Assembly: GCA_041395205.1 (NCBI GenBank)
Contig: JAWLAZ010000003.1
Coordinates: forward strand, 553,255 to 617,254
Length of the DNA stretch: 64,000 nt
Direction: 5' to 3'
Source: JAHEFU01 sp041395205
GTDB taxonomy: Bacteria > 4484-113 > JAFGCY01
The notes below the pieces were generated by a model. It was given only the letters and a program-made list of their open reading frames with translations. It was not told the DNA's origin and searched no databases. This document shows positions 62,205 to 64,000 of the stretch, one piece after another. The position numbers and the translations under genes were made by a program. Position 1 is the stretch's first letter. Every line of letters starts with the position of its first letter.

Positions 62205-63328
62205 AGTTTGCGCTTTTATCTTAAATATATCAGGATTTTGCGTAAGGTGGAAGTGCTGAACAGCGAAGGGATGCCACACGGCAGGCCGCCCATAAGAGCG
62301 GTGTCAGTGACCAAACCAATTACCGCTGGCGGCGGGAATTCGGAGGGTTGCGCATGAGCAGGCCTGGCGACTCAAGGACCTGGAAAAGGAGAAAATCCGC
62401 GCCTCAAGCAGCTGGTGGCGGGATCTCTTCCTTGACAATCAAGTCCTCAAGGAAGCATCACGGGGATACTTTTCAGCCTTGCGAAGCGCCGTCGGACGAT
62501 GGATCATTTCTCGGACATGCGAGGATTTCGCAGAGGCAGGCCTGAGGTGATTGGCCAGCCCATGTCCAGCCAGCTGTATCTCAAATATTGCCGCAGCGAT
62601 GAACCAGCACCTGGTCGAATGCATTGTAGAGCTCGCCAGCCAGTACGGACGCTACGGCTTCCGGCAGATCACTTCCTTGCGGCGCAACGCTGGTCGGCAT
62701 GTAATTACAAACGGGTGGCGCGCATGTGGAGGCAGGAGGGACTGATGGTGCTCCAGGCAACCCAGACGCTGCCGGCTGTGGCTCAACGGTGGTTCCTGCG
62801 TAAATCTGCAAGCATGTTGCCGTGAGCATGTGTAGAGCTATGGCTTCGCTTCGCACCGCATCCACAATGGCCGGGCCTTCCGACTGCTGACCGTGCTTGA
62901 TGAGCACAGGGGAACGTCAGGCTATTGACGTGTAGCGCAGGCTGACTTCCAGGGACGTCCTGCACCAGCTGGGTGAGCTGTTCCTCAGCTGGGGACTGCC
63001 CGCACATATCCGTTCTGACAACGGGCCTGAGTTCACGGCGAACGCAGTACGCGAGAGGTTGCGTAGCTAATCATTGAACCCCTGTACATTGAACCGGGCA
63101 GCCCGTGGGAGAATGGCTACATCGAATCCTTCAACGTAAAGCTGCGCAATGAGCTGCTGGACTTCGCGATCTTTTACACCCTGAAGGAGGCGCAGTTCCT
63201 GGCAGGGACTGGCACAGGCACTACAACACAATCCGGCCCCACAGTGCGCTTTGCGGCAGGCCGCCAGCTTCGAAACTTACGAAGCCCACACGAATGACGA
63301 AATCTATGGCGCTATGGAGATGGACTAA
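62205..63328 (+). pseudogene. Decayed IS3-family transposase (orfA and orfB remnants)
   Basis: Pieces of an IS3-type transposase in shifting frames. The orfA remnants are LRFYLKYIRILRKVEVLNSEG, GVSDQTNYRWRREFGGLR and LDNQVLKEASRGYF. The orfB remnants are VECIVELASQYGRYGFRQI, RVARMWRQEGLMV, the integrase-core HIRSDNGPEFTA (near 63000) and YIEPGSPWENGYIESFNVKL with LRNELLDFAIFYTLKEAQ (near 63080-63195). Several stops and frameshifts separate them, so no transposase can be made. I could not find terminal inverted repeats or a target duplication, so the original ends of the element are probably eroded. Confidence 0.85.
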
Positions 63329-63438
63329 TAAAAGAAAAATTACCGCATTCGGATTAGTTCACATTCCGGGGGCGGGTCAAACTGGATATGTATGAACTGT
63401 CTCTTGCAGAGTAGTACAAATTCCCGCGGGCAGGTTGC

Positions 63439-64000
63439 TCACTTTTTATATTCTGCAAATTTTAGCGTTCGATTTCCATCATCGTAATATGATATACATG
63501 GTAATCCACTACTATTGTAATCTAGTGAAGTCCATTTGCCAATTATTCCATTATTATCTGCGATCTTAATTATTGTTCCCCCACCAACATTGTGCTCTAC
63601 ATAAAGGAGATCAGTGTTGTCGTAATCATAACAGGAAACTCCAATTGTATTTTCACTCTTCCAATCAGCTGAGCACCAAGCACCTTTAACTCCCATATCC
63701 GTAATGTTGGTCTCTACCCAATTCAGCCCGGTCTTCACTACCAGTTTTAACTTACCATCATCCTGGTAGACAATATATGGAACATCATCCTTTATCAGCA
63801 TGTTACAATATCCAAAATAACCAACAAGATTATCAATAGTGTCTATATTCCATTGATTACCATCGTACTGGGCGTGCTTAAATTCGTTCAGCAGGGATTC
63901 CTGATGAGCAATATAGGCAATGTGAGGCATGTCTAAGCTGTCGAACTGCAATGAGGTATAATTTCGACCATCTGTAGTATCTAATACTTGCACATTCCAT
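63439..64000 (-). CDS. Partial repeat protein, beta-propeller-like (5' part outside the window)
   Basis: The open frame runs off the right edge (reading W-N-V-Q-V-L-D-T-T-D at the edge), so only the C-terminal 186 or so residues are seen. It has repeats of about 45 residues: W-x-x-x-x-I/L-D-x-x-D, then a hydrophobic strand, then L-P-x-I-S-Y-Y-D-x-x (YTSLQFDSLDMPHIAYIAHQ, WTSLDYNSSGLPCISYYDDG). These look like blades of a beta-propeller. Base composition and codons are much more AT-rich than the rest of the window, which suggests recent acquisition. It lies just beyond a dead IS3 element. No exact family. Confidence 0.65.
   Translation of the reverse strand, partial: WNVQVLDTTDGRNYTSLQFDSLDMPHIAYIAHQESLLNEFKHAQYDGNQWNIDTIDNLVGYFGYCNMLIKDDVPYIVYQDDGKLKLVVKTGLNWVETNITDMGVKGAWCSADWKSENTIGVSCYDYDNTDLLYVEHNVGGGTIIKIADNNGIIGKWTSLDYNSSGLPCISYYDDGNRTLKFAEYKK

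Noticed and set aside
62551..62745. Separate 64-codon gene inside the IS3 remnant
   Set aside because: Its sequence (E-L-A-S-Q-Y-G-R-Y-G-F-R-Q-I) is a piece of the decayed IS3 orfB and has no independent start signals.

Overview
The window is one 64 kb stretch of a mostly GC-rich bacterial chromosome. Many predicted lipoproteins, type IV pilin-like proteins and secreted glycosidases point to an envelope-rich, probably diderm, uncultured bacterium. It cannot be placed in a phylum from this sequence alone. Most genes are ordinary chromosomal ones with good Shine-Dalgarno (SD) sites. A second group has TATAAT/TAGAAT-like -10 hexamers only 6-18 nt before the start codon and little or no SD, suggesting leaderless or very short-leader mRNAs. 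The last 2.3 kb is more AT-rich and holds a decayed IS3-type transposase and an unrelated ORF cut by the window edge.

Layout. 1-6.3 kb: tRNA-Ile, a class I aldolase, then an array of large pilin-like genes on the minus strand (three intact, one broken). 6.3-10 kb: a minus-strand cluster with a GAF/HD-GYP protein, a short RmlC-like epimerase, a divergent LarA-like protein and a membrane protein. 10.1-14.1 kb: a translation-linked cluster (rpmE, DUF1385, prfA, prmC, Sua5/YrdC). 14.2-16.6 kb: a secreted alpha-galactosidase-like enzyme. 16.9-33.8 kb: two giant dockerin-like/PKD/FN3 lipoproteins, then two tandem lipoproteins that resemble the pore-forming B component of binary toxins (anthrax protective antigen type), then another dockerin-like/PKD/PPC lipoprotein on the opposite strand. 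34-41.2 kb: a fructose-type PTS (EIIC, EIIB, HPr-EI-EIIA fusion) coupled to a secreted GH38 alpha-mannosidase. 41.2-48.3 kb: a DJ-1/PfpI protein, a fourth dockerin-like lipoprotein, a small unknown, a K+ channel with RCK domains, a Dus and a zinc peptidase. 48.4-52.4 kb: a beta-propeller/pilin-passenger fusion overlapping a lipoprotein gene. 52.4-61.6 kb: a Ca2+/Na+ antiporter, BipA, a four-gene 2-oxoacid:acceptor oxidoreductase operon with a GltD-ferredoxin fusion subunit, an MDR reductase and a Cys-rich secreted protein.

The most interesting item is the pair of protective-antigen-like lipoproteins (26304-31557). They keep the calcium-site motif, the W-S-T-x-x-D-P-W/Y-S-D block, the V-N-x-G block and a phenylalanine near the phi-clamp position, yet they are lipid-anchored, lie beside giant surface adhesin-like lipoproteins, and have no recognisable toxin A partner in this window. 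The pilin-passenger domain fused to a beta-propeller, and the family of lipoproteins with an N-terminal split dockerin-like module, are further unusual surface systems.
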